From Microvelia longipes (taxonomy: Eukaryota > Arthropoda > Insecta > Hemiptera > Veliidae), in the NCBI GenBank assembly GCA_018340805.1, contig JACMZG010001914.1:22718826-22782825 (forward strand): 64,000 nt of DNA, given 5' to 3'. Shown one piece after another: positions 1-11,800 of the stretch (position 1 is its first letter; every line of letters starts with the position of its first letter). A model generated the notes under the pieces. That model was not told the origin of the DNA and did no database searches. It saw nothing but the letters and a program-made list of their open reading frames with translations. Both the position numbers and the translations under genes were made by a program.

Positions 1-19
1 ATAACGCAAATATAATCAG

Positions 20-145
20 TCATACCTAATGGGCAGAGATGATCAAAGTTTAAATCAAGAAGAAAACTGTTCAACGAAGATATTCCGGAGAGAAGATCTG
101 GAAAAACAGTGTTCAAGAAGATTCAGTGAATTAGTGTCCGTTTAA
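20..145 (+). CDS. Possible last coding exon of a gene lying left of the window (doubtful)
   Basis: After an AG at 18-19, one frame stays open for 41 codons and ends at TAA (143-145). It would begin Ser-Tyr-Leu-Met-Gly-Arg and continue as a charged, Lys/Arg/Glu-rich peptide ending Phe-Ser-Glu-Leu-Val-Ser-Val. Base composition is less AT-rich than the DNA just downstream, and an AATAAA-like signal follows near 262. Against it: the stretch before the AG has no pyrimidine tract, and an in-frame TAA at 2-4 means the exon cannot extend far left. I do not recognise the peptide. It could be a chance open frame. If real, it is the 3' end of a plus-strand gene whose body is outside the window. Confidence 0.22.
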   Translation, partial: SYLMGRDDQSLNQEENCSTKIFRREDLEKQCSRRFSELVSV

Positions 146-1039
146 TTTATTGTGAAATTTGTGCTTCTTTAAGTTACTAATTTGGAGATGAATACTGTAG
201 TCCTACTTGAAAATGAAGATGAATTTTGTGTTCTCATTAAAACATTAGGCTATATTTACCATAATAAATTTTTGTGTAATTTAAATTTAAATTCTAAAAA
301 TTCAACTACTTATTTGTTTATATAAATATTATATTATAATTTTAATTATAATTAACAATGATTGTGGTAAATATAGCTGTTTAAATATTGGCGACACTTT
401 TTTAAATAAGAAAATTTGATGATTGATTTTAGCTGTGCTGATTTGAAGTACAATGCCTGTGTTAGTAGTTCGTTCAGCTTTTAAAGTGTATTCAATAAGT
501 GACAAAAATTAGATAGACTATCAAATGAATTTTAGTCATAATTATAAGTAAAAATTTTGTAAAATAATCATGTTATTGTAAATAATAAAATCAATGTAAG
601 AAATGGACTTACACTTTTATAGCAGAATGTAAATAGCTCAATTATTATTATATTAATGTTTTTCCCAGTGTAGTTTAAAAATTTAATAAGACATTATGTA
701 GCATATTTAGAATTTGTATTGGAATAAATACCAAAGGTTTTTTTATTTTTATGTGTTTTAAGGTTAGAAGCACTGAATATACTGATAGATCAACTAACAA
801 TGAAAATGTAGTCTGAGAATAATTTCTTATTTCTGTACTAAACTCTTTTGTATCCAATAGTTTTTGGTATCAAACACTTATACGTTTTTGTTGTTTTTTC
901 CATAAACTAGTTAATGGGATGGAGGTGTATAGGTGTATCATATAAAGGGTCCTTAACTTGGTCTAACCCAGGTTCATGTAGGGATAGGGATCGATAACTA
1001 ATAGATATTATCTATTATGTGAGTACCTGACATCGCTCA

Positions 1040-1199
1040 GATTCCCATGGTGACAAAATTCTTTTTGAAGGATGGAAAATGAAATAAATTCCATCCCTCA
1101 CTTTAAAATCCCACTAGAGGCCCTGAGTGGGATTGAACCCAGGCTGCGTGTGAGGCTTGCACACATGCTAATCTCACAAAGAGCACATCTGTGCTCCCT
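1040..1199 (-). repeat. Possible tRNA-derived SINE fragment
   Basis: On the minus strand, positions 1141-1128 read GGGTTCAATCCC, a good match to the RNA polymerase III B box (GGTTCRANYCC), with short complementary flanks like a tRNA T arm. The sequence before it is GC-richer than its surroundings. I cannot fold a complete tRNA here and the A box is unconvincing, so a decayed tRNA-derived SINE is more likely than a working tRNA gene. Confidence 0.33.
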
Positions 1200-4100
1200 T
1201 CTTTCTTTACTTTTAAATGGATAATATAATTTTTTACAAAATATCTGCAGGTTAAGTTAGAGTGAAGCTGTATAAAAAAATATTTGTGTGTAAAAATTAA
1301 TGTGTCTACATTCTTATTTCCAGTTTGACCTTTAGTCTAGTCAGTGTTTAGCAGTAGATCTATTAAATTTTCTATCATTTTATTATTATTGAGTCTATGG
1401 ACTACATTATAGATGATCACACGAGCCTGAGTCAGAAAAGTTATGTTTTCTTAACATAGGTATAAATCTCTTGATAACTACTCTACATACATAAGAATTT
1501 AACTTATTCAATAGTATAAAATGTGTAATTTAAAACATTTTAAACTCTGTCTTAATTTCTTGTAGTGGCTCAATAATTTTATGTATTAAACCATATTTTA
1601 CTTATTTTATAAAATAATGAAATTTATTTTAAAAATTGCCTCTTATTTTACTATCTCACTTCATAATTAAGTTATAATTTTATAAAAGTATATATTTAGA
1701 TTCTTTTAAATACATTATTACAAATTTTATATATTTAAATTATTTTACAAATATTTTATTTTTTGCCCTATTAACATTTATAATTTGGCAATTTTATTAA
1801 ATATGTAAATTGTAAATACAAATCTACTGTTTCTCGTGAAAAAAATATTATGAATATATTGCAAGTTCAACAAATATCAAATCTACATTTTAATAAAGAA
1901 TTTAATTATTGTGAAATAAGTGTTATGAGTGTGATGTTTTATTACTCTCATTTGTAAATTAATTATTTGTAAAACTATGATTTTAAATGGTGATAATTTT
2001 TAAATGATCTAAAAATTCTTAATCCCGCTTCAATAGATTTGGTACTAGAATAAACTCTTTTATTTGAACTACAGAAAAAACTGCACCAACCTTATAAAAT
2101 TTGGATTTAATCAAATTTTATGAAACTTAAAAAAATATTTACCTTTAGTATATCCAGCTCCTTTACTACTAGTATATCCAGCTAATTAACTACCTGTAAC
2201 TAGAAGACTAGTTACAGACTAAAAGATTATAGTGTTTTAAAAAAGTTGTTTAAACATATATGAATGAAGCTATACAATTACAGCAGTGCTTATATCTTAT
2301 TACTTAGTTTTTAAGCCATAATGTTACTTTATTTAATGGATTTTTATCTAATATTTGGATCCAGACTAATCGTTGGGTAGAGTTAAGCCTTGAATGAAAT
2401 CTGTGCTGATGATAAGGACTAACTTTCCCTGAAGTTTCATCAAATTTGCCTAAAACCTATATAAATATGGTTGGAGCCTTTAATCAAAATAAGCTAGTCA
2501 ATAACCGTTAATTATGAATTTACAATTTCACTGGTTTTCCTTTTAAACCTGGCCCATATTTTAGCTTATTTTTTGAAAATGCAGAATGTATAGAACTTTT
2601 ATTTATTTAAGATAACTTTTGCTACCCTACATAAGTTACTTTAATTTGTTGCTTTATTTAAATAATATTATTGTATAAAATAAAATACAGTCATTTTTAA
2701 AATATTCACTACGTGTAAAAATATTATTGTAAATATAGAATTGATTTGTAAAAATTTAGGACATAAGATTAATTTAAAAGTAATGTTTCTATTAAGAAAA
2801 TTTAACATTTTGTTAGAAATTTGACAAAACAATGAGTGTTCAATAGCTACTTTTTTTACTTACACAAAAATCCATTTTTGTCAAATAATTTTGATCACCT
2901 TGAACAAAACTAAACTTCTTTCAGGTCATGATTTGACATTATTTGACTTTATTCTCATGGACTAGCATAAATTTGGAAAAACTGTTTTTTCCCCTCTAAT
3001 TTACTCACTCAACTAAATCAATTATCCTCTGTAAATTTGACATTTTTGTGGAATTTTCTGACTAGGATAGATTTCTAATTTGTAAGACTTAGATATTTAA
3101 TAAATTCCGAACATTCGAAAATAATGTATATCGAACGAATTTCTATTTATTTATTTTTTTGTAAATATTTAAATTATCTTTTTTATACTTTTTTATTTTC
3201 ATAATTAGTTTAAAAAATTATAATTATCAAACTTATAAATCAAACTCATAGTTTTTGTTATAAGACCAGATGTTTTATTTTTTTTTTAAACTTTGAAAGG
3301 CTTGTGGAATATTTTATCAGATATTCCTGTTTTATTTTATTATAGTGGAATAGAATAACGAGTGTACCAACTCTTCTAAAAAACTTGTGCCAGTTTAGAA
3401 AACTCAATTTTTCAAAATGCCATGTCATTTAGATAACAACTAATAAGAATAAAAAATTAACGTCAACTGTGAAATATTGTGTAAAAAACCCTCTATATTA
3501 TTTTATTATTGCTGAACATTGTTTGTACAAATTTCTGTCTCAGAAAACACCCTTCCTCAATGACAGGCTGCATGACATTTTTAAAATAATCCTCTACAAT
3601 AACTCAAGGTGCTAAATTAGCCCTAGCAGCCAAACATTTCTTCTTTTAATTTTGACAGCCCTAAATACACGAGTAAAGTTATTTGCTGATTCTATTCCAC
3701 TACATATTTAGTTCTTGTGTGTTTTTGAATTAAAAATTATTAATAAATATCTATATGTTGTCTAACTTGAATGTTTATTTTTGTGTTTGGCAAAATTCAA
3801 GAACACTATTTACTTTTAAAAACAAGTGCGGTAAGCTCTTTGTTAAATAGACCTCTTCTACTTGTATTTTTTTTCTTTGAAAAGCAACTCTTTTAATTGG
3901 TAAAACACTTTGTTTCCATTAATAAATTTATATCATATGTAACATGATATTCTTTTAATGCCTCTACTGTTCTGCTTTCGTATATATTGGAGATTAACTA
4001 TGTGTTGTGATTACTTACAAAGCTGAATTTACAATTTTTTTAAATACAAGTTTTATATTTTAAGCTTCAGTAAAAGTATCATTGGTAATAAAACTTAAAA

Positions 4101-6343
4101 AATGTATTTTTTTACCTAACCAATTTGTTAGTGAACTTACAATAGAAATTTCACTTATGAGTTTGTTCTTTTTTAAATCCCACCTTCACAATGTATCATT
4201 TTTGTCTCTACGTTTTATAATGATTTGTAAAAAAAATTATGAGTTAATTTATAAAAAATCTTATTAAGAAAAAATTTGAGTCATTAGGATTAATTTTAAT
4301 GATGCAATTGTATTTTTAATCTTGCTAAATTAAAATATAGGTAAATAAATTTTGTGATGAAAATAACTAGATAAGAACTAAAGTTTATTATTATTTTATT
4401 TATTTATTTATTTTAAACTTGTTAAAATAAAAAGGTAAACTTGACAAGCTTTTGTTTTATTTTGTTATTAAAATAAAAGCAATAGTTTTAATAATTATTA
4501 TTTTTGTAAATACTATAAAGATATATCTCATTTTTAATCAAATCAATCTCATTCAATTAAACATTCAATAGTATAATTAGCAGCTTAACCCTTTTAATTT
4601 GTACTAATTAATTATTTTCCGTCCTTTATTAATTTTTGTATTGCACAATGTGTATATTGTTTCTTTAATAATTATATTAGTTGAATAATAATTATAATTA
4701 AATGTTTTTATTTATTTTAATTATTTATGTAAGAAATACATACTTAATAATGCTTGATTGTGTAAAACCTAACTTTTTAAAGTAAAATTAATTCAATGCT
4801 TTACAGATGTTTACCTAAAAGATTTTGTTAACATAAAAAAGAAATAATATTGTTCGGTTTGGACTTATAAAAACCAATGATAGAGTCTGATTGGTTGCTT
4901 TTCTTTTGTCCTGATCCAGAATTCATTTAGTGATGTCACACTTCCGTAACATTTGTTAAGATCTATAAATTGGTCCTGTTTGATTAATTTAAAATAAGTA
5001 AAAAAGTTTTAATGCTTGTTAAGAATACTTTCAATGTTTTAGGTCTAATCGTTTTTTTAAACTGATAGGTTTCCAAAATAATGCAACCATCTTACACCTT
5101 TTTTGTAATTTTAATTATAATAATTTCTAAATTACCCTCACCAAAACCGAATAATTACTTATTAATAACCAGAATTACTTATTAAAACTATCAAATATTT
5201 ACATTGCTGTTATATAAAAATTTTAAAATGAAAATATTATAATAAAAAAATCAAATAAACTGTGAATGTTTATCATATTGTGAAATTAAAACTGTTTATT
5301 AACTTTAGATGGTAGTTACCACTGTGTAAAAAAATTAAGAAAACTCCTATTCAGTATAATTGTAAACATGATGTTAATAAGTTATAAAAAAATGAATCTC
5401 TAATTTTGTCTTTTAAGGTCTATGCTAAACATGGGGTTATTCCTACTTTCCTTATTTTGCTTCAAAAATGATAAGAAGGAGTACTACCTGGTACCCTATT
5501 GATAATTTCAAAATTAAGCTACAGGATCACTTTGAAATACCTTCGTATTTCTAGTGATTGTCCATGTGTCACCATTTTATGTATCACTTTTAATCAGTTG
5601 CCCAAAAAAGGACGATTTCTATATCGTCCGAGTATCAGATATTTTTTTTAGATAAAATCACTCCTTCTATATTACTTAGATATTCTATACTTTTTGGTTT
5701 GTCAGAACATAAATTTAAAATAAGTAATTATAGAAAAAAGTAGCTATAAAATACAATAGGTAGTCCATCAAATGTTGAAAAGTACTTATGTTTATGGATC
5801 AAAAGTAATCCCAGGTATTAAAATCATATTACTCTACTTACACCATTTTTCCAATCTGCCATTTTTATTTTATAATGGCATTAGACATGAAAGCCTAATA
5901 AATAGATTCATTTTTTAAATATTTAACTGAAGTAAAAATATAACTTTTATTAATTTCAAAAATATTTTGATTCAAAATATCCTATTATAATAAATTTGTA
6001 TATAATTAGTTTTTTTGTAAATTAAATCATAATTAATGTTTTATTTCAATGAATTGTAATTTATTTTTTATAAATTAAAAGAAATAAGTGTAATACCCTT
6101 AAAAAATAAATATATTGAAAATTAGTCTTAGTGATTTAATGTATATTTTAATTATTTGCCCGTCCAATAATTTATGAAGATGTTTTGGAGCACTAAAAAT
6201 TGTATAATAGCTTCTGGGATAGGGAGCTTTTTCTTATAGACGTAAATAATTCTTTAAAGTAGTGTTGTCAAGGCTTGAAGGCGGCACTACTACATTTGCC
6301 TATAAGTTCTTACTCTACCCGATTTTACTTGGACTTTTCATTT

Positions 6344-6898
6344 TTACTTTTCCTCATTTTTACCGTAGGTATAAAGGAAAAGTATTGTGTTTGCAAAAAA
6401 AACCAAAACCAGGATGTCAGCTGAATTATATGTTTCAGGTGTTTTTAAGACCTCCTAGCGTTTGTATGTGTGTGAGTGTATCTGTTTTCATCGTAGCTGT
6501 GTATTTATGCTAGAGAGTTGTAACTTAGTACAAAAATCAGTCTATAGGTGTAGTTGTGCTATTCGGAAAATAATGTTTATGCTATAATTAACCTGCCAAT
6601 TTCAAAAAATCATAAAATGTGGAAAAATGTTGCAATCAATTTGAGATTTGGTACCCGTGTATAAGACTAACATATGTCCCAAGTTTCATCCTATTCTTAG
6701 CATTAGTTCAAATTTTATCAATTGACTTGGGTACGTTTTTTTTAAATAAAAAATTAAAAAATAATCCAATTGCATTGAAATTCGGGACAAGTGTATACCT
6801 TAACGTAATAAATAAGTACACATAAATACACACAAACAATAAATACATAAGTACACATTGAAGTTTCACTTCAATACAACAAGTCTATGATTTTTGTC
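6344..6898 (+). repeat. Dispersed repeat family R1, copy 1
   Basis: This stretch aligns over its whole length with 35388-35930 and in part with 51970-52145. Shared landmarks are TTACTTTTCCTCATTT near the left, AGTACAAAAATCAGTC-like sequence in the middle, AAGACTAACATATGT followed by CCAAGTTTCATC, and a right end with AATAAATA then TCTATG.TTTTTGT. No coding capacity or clear terminal repeats are visible. It is an interspersed element of unknown class, and the short open frames inside it are not genes. Confidence 0.65.
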
Positions 6899-7462
6899 AG
6901 ATCATAAAAGTTAAGCAGCTAAAGGGGGTCTAAAAGCTAATAAAGGGTGGCCGCTGGGAATGAAATGGATCTATTTATTATTTGAGGATGTGTGAAGCGA
7001 GTCCGAAGATGTGTTGTGGTATACATTTTATGACTTGAATATTCTCAGGACAAGTGAAGTGAGTTCCAAGTAGGGAGGTACCCCATACCCAACTTTTTAA
7101 CTTCATCTCCTCACTTATAATAAACAATTATTTTATTTGAAATTTTGGCTAATTGATTGTAAGAACTTATAAGTTATAAAGAAAACACTAAATTATTTTC
7201 ATTGTACAGGATTCGCAGCTTGGGGTTTTGTAGAAACACAAACTTTTTATGAAGCAGAGTATTACCATCTGCCTGAGAAGAAGTTGAAGGTAGCACTTTT
7301 TTAATTGTGTAATAAATCAGTAGGGACATTTTTGTTCGGAACAATCAGCTTTAAAAGGTATAAGTATTTAGCTTACTTGCTTCCGAGTTAAATTGAATTT
7401 AAAAAATAATCAGTACAAAAATTCATTCCATCTCCACTACACCTTAATAACAATTTTTTTCA

Positions 7463-7497
7463 TTCATATTCACGTTCATCATGAACGTGAATATGAA
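7463..7497. repeat. Perfect 17-bp palindrome with one-base loop
   Basis: The arm TTCATATTCACGTTCAT (7463-7479) is followed by one base and its exact reverse complement (7481-7497). It would form a stable hairpin. It lies in intergenic DNA with no gene to regulate nearby, and may be a remnant of a foldback element. Confidence 0.8.
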
Positions 7498-8269
7498 ATG
7501 GCAAAGGTACACCAAGAAATTTAACTGACACCATATTTGAAATAAAAATGCATTTAATGGGGGGTTAATGGTCTCATACTTGTAAATAAATGCTGTGTTG
7601 TTTAAAACCTATATTCTGAGAATGAGCAAAGAAAGTTTGAAGCAATAAGGATGAGCATAATGAATCTGATGATCAACATTCTGAGGCACCCCACACCCAT
7701 TTTTTTGTAACTGGACTACTCAAAATTCAACAGAGGTATTCAGGTGTAATTGTTAGTTTATATTTAATAGAAGTAACATTAATAATCGTCTTTATCAATA
7801 ATTTTTAGACTTGATTACAAAGCTTAGATTAGTTTTTAGTAAAAATATAAACTTATGTTCTAATATTAAAAGTTGGCTTAATAACAGGAGCAAAAATTCT
7901 ATTGGTCCTCCAAATCCTCACACAAGGATTGGGTGCAATTGATAAGGTCAACTCTTAAAAGTAGTATTGCAATTCATGTAATTATTAGTGTAAGTTCAAC
8001 TTTCACTGAGAAAAAAATAGTGCTCTGGTGCAACTTGATTCTTAGTAGCTATTTATGATGAGGTTGATCCTTACTTCACATTCACAAAACTGATTCCACT
8101 CTATAATGTGGATAAATCTTCTTTCTATGTAGAACAATGCATTTTTTCAACTATAATTTGACTAGATTTCTTTGGATTTATCAAGTTCAGGTTGCATAAA
8201 GTTAATAATATTAAGACAAGATAGAACACAGAGCAGTCACAGGAATAAATAAATTAAAACAATAAATTC

Positions 8270-8702
8270 AATTTATAAAAAATCCTTTATTAACTTACAT
8301 ATTAAAATATATGTACATTATTTACAAATCAACAAGTCAGTTTTATAAATAAAATATGAATCTGTTAATTGTATACTTACAATTATTTTAGGATTCGATT
8401 TGATATTTTAGGAGGTCAGATAAATTATACTCTGTCCAACATATTTTACATTTCACATTTGAAAAGGCCTAATAATCACGAAAATGAACAACACAGAGTA
8501 TAAATGAAAACAATAGTTGTAAAAGTTCTAATGCCAATGATATGGTTTGGACAAATTAAATATCAACTTCAATTTGTATCCAACAAGTGACTTCTGGATA
8601 CAAAAATAAGTTGTATTTAATGTCTTTATCAGTTAGGAAGGTTTTCACAGGAAAACCTAACACCTAAAGAGCAGATGGTAAGAAAATAACTGTTGAGAAA
8701 AA
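8270..8702 (-). other. MRTO4: 3' untranslated region and poly(A) signal of MRTO4
   Basis: Downstream of the MRTO4 stop the minus strand carries AATAAA (plus-strand TTTATT at 8286-8291), about 410 bases after the stop and the best candidate signal. Cleavage would fall near 8265-8275. The exact end is inferred and other A-rich signals occur nearby. Confidence 0.5.
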
Positions 8703-8882
8703 TTAATCTTCCATTTCTTCCACATCTTGTTCCATATCTTCTTCTTCATTATCGTCATCATCTTCTACTACTATCTTTTCTTTCTTTATTGGTGGCTTAT
8801 ATAAAACTTCAAAAGAACCGTCTTTCGACCAAACTGATAATAATTGAACTTTAAACACAGCCATTTGGTTTCCAAGCAATTT
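8703..8882 (-). CDS. MRTO4: MRTO4 coding exon 5 and stop
   Basis: 180 bases including TAA (8705-8703). It starts [12 protein letters not shown], matching the family's KLFGYEMAEFKV, then [10 protein letters not shown], and ends in an acidic tail rich in Asp and Glu. The acceptor TTTCAG at 8883-8884 follows a fair pyrimidine tract. Confidence 0.93.
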   Translation of the reverse strand, partial: KLLGNQMAVFKVQLLSVWSKDGSFEVLYKPPIKKEKIVVEDDDDNEEEDMEQDVEEMED

Positions 8883-11800
8883 CTGAAATCAAACAAAATA
8901 AAATAATAATATGTGTAATAAATTAAAATTAAAAAGGAACATAGTAAAGCATGCAATACCTTCAAATAAAGAAGATAATAAATACTATCCAAAAGAGATA
9001 TTAAGTATTATTTCATATATTAAGTTCTATGTTTAAAGATTTAGGACTTCCGGTGGTGACTGTGTCAATGTAGATAATGAATCCAACATTTCGCTTCCAC
9101 TGGGGGAAGATCTTCAGGGATGTAGGACATCATGGATGAATTCACAATGCTCGACTCAATAGAGTATTGTGAACTCATCCATGCCTCCATCATGCCCTAA
9201 AGATGCTTCCTACAGTGGAAGCCAAATGCTAGATTCACCATCTACATTGATGCTGTCACCACGGGAATACCTAAATCTTCACAACAATAACCAAGCGAGC
9301 CTACATAGTTTATTAAATTCCAGGCTTTTTGTATGAGTTGTCCAAAATATTATCTAAATGATAAATCTTTATGATAAAACTTAATGATCAGATTGTTTAA
9401 TTCTCTTATTTAATCTTGTAGGTATAATCCTCATCATCCTTAATAATTTACTCATAAGACTCAGATACTGACCTCAAGGCCTTAGTGAGTAATTATGTAG
9501 AAGGGCCCTCATTTTTAATAAAATTAAAAAAAAATATGCTCATGAGATTTAAACAAGAGATGCAATCAAGCCACTAAACCTGTAACATCACTATTACTTA
9601 CACCATGTCATTATTAATTAGAACGCTATGTAATGTGACAAAAACACTTTGTTTAAAAAATTTACAATATAAAGAAGAAGATTAATACTTAACCTGTATT
9701 AAAGACAATATTTCATAAAAATATAAATATATGATCAGTGGCAGACAGAGCCATAAAGGCCTGAGGAGGGTTTGGCCTAAAAAGGCCCAAACCTACATCT
9801 TAAGGGGCCCAATAAAGGGGGAGGGTCCTATATGGCTTTACAAGTAGAGGGGTCTATTTATAACTAGAGTAGTATAAATGATTGTGGAAAGCTTAATTTA
9901 ATTTATTTAATTTTAATTTAATAAAATTAAAGCAAATGAAATTATTTTATTTAAATAAATTAACTGATTAAATAAAATAAATAATAAGTAAGTTTGGGCA
10001 CCTTGAGGCCCTTTATTTTTCCTATGGGACCTTTAAAGGTCCAGATATACAGAATAGGGGCCTTGAAGGATCTAGATTTAGGTAGCATATTGAGAATATT
10101 TCAAGTACTTAAAAGCATCAATCTCTTTATAGTGCTTTAGGGCCTTGATAAAGTATGCTATGGCCTTTTTTGGCCCTAGTCTTTCGAATGGGGCCCTTAA
10201 AAATGCAGAAGAAATAAATAGAGGCCTTAAAGACCCTAGATTTAGGTAACAAATTGAGAATATTTAATAAGTAAATAAAATAAATAAAGTCCTTTAAAAC
10301 CCTTGGTGTCTAGGAGCTCTTTAGGCCCTACCTTAGAGTATGGGGCCCCTCTGACTTAGGTGTTATGAATATATTATATAAATATAATAAATATAAGTAT
10401 ATATTATATTTTTAAAAATACTTAATATGCTAATCATTTTTTTTTAATTTTTTTGTATCTTCTTTAAGTTTATTTTTGGCTGAGGGGCCCAAGAAGGGCT
10501 GCTATCCTCACTGGCCAGTCCACTCCTGAATATAATTTTAAAAGATATTGTAAATAATTATATTACAGTTCTAAATTAGTAAATTTACATATAAAAACAA
10601 TTGTTATATTAATTGGAATACCAATGAGTCCAAAGAAAATCTTATATTTTCTTATGATTAAGTTATTCTTATATTAAGTTCTGAAGTTTGATTTAAGAGG
10701 TATTCACCTCACCCAAGAGTGTTTCTATTAAAATATTGAAATACCCTTTTCAATAACAAATGGCGATGGAAAGCCCAGGGTTTTTAGTGAAAACTTTTGA
10801 CATAAAAATATTTTTCAGAAACAAGGCTATGCCATGACAGTATACAAGATCTAATTTTTTTCAGGCATCAGCTTTATAAAAACAAAATGCTATCAGTTTT
10901 TTAGCTGTGCATTCCCTATCAATGTTTGCAAAACATATGAACAACAAAATCATGCAACAATCTTATACATTTTAATTTGAATAATATTTACTATATTCCT
11001 CCACTACGTTAAAAGTTTAAACTAATTTATGAATATTCATACACAACATACCTATTAATACAGACAATGTATTGAGCTCACTAAGATATTAGAAACTATC
11101 GACACACCAAAAGCATTAGATTAAATTTTAGTTTCATTAAGAATAATGGAATGAACATAGCTTCATCTATTTTAAATGATGACACACGTAAACTTGCAGT
11201 TATTTCTCACATAATCGTTTAAGAGGCCTACATGGGAAGGTCTCTCTTTGGTCTTAAACCAATAAAAATAACTCTCATAGTCTTCCTTACCAATATAGAA
11301 GCTTGCTGCGGAGACAATGGTTTTCCTTTTTTACAAACTCTAAAATCTTCAAGCAAAGTAACAACTCCTTTCTGTAAAGATGTAGGCATGCCAAGAGACC
11401 TAAGATGTGGTTCTAGAGAGTGAGGAAACTGTTCTAGAGGACCAGCAGGTAATTTCACAGACTCAGTAGCTACGAAACCAGCCCTAGCGTATTCTTCTTC
11501 CTCAAAGGTGCCGAAGAATCTGAGGTAAAAAAATTCTGTTTATTAAATGAGACGTGATAACAATGAATGTACATATGTCATAGAGATATATTAATAGAGG
11601 TGGCATACTCCATATCAATGCATTGAGGTGCTAGAAAAATCATTTTGGTGCTCTCAGTAACCTTCTCCAAGAGTGTGTTAAGGTTGGCTTTTCACACATT
11701 TTTAGTATTTTGCTTTGTGTTGTTGTATTGTGTAAGTTGATGTCACTTTTTACTGTTTATTTGAATATATATAGGTGTTCCAGTTACTTTTTTGATGTTT

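Larger units (their letters stand above)
146..8269. other. Intergenic region downstream of MRTO4
   Basis: Very AT-rich DNA with no open frame I can support; short open frames at 675-857, 4082-4267 and 6262-6825 are low-complexity or lie in a repeat. It holds a SINE-like block (about 1040-1199), a small hairpin at about 2193-2216, a dispersed repeat copy (6344-6898) and a strong palindrome (7463-7497). MRTO4 ends at its right side on the minus strand. Confidence 0.6.
8883..11290 (-). other. MRTO4: MRTO4 intron 4
   Basis: A 2.4-kb intron carrying two recognisable insertions: a foldback element (9037-9279) and a hAT-like non-autonomous element (9736-10528). The rest is AT-rich sequence in which I see nothing further. 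Confidence 0.85.
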
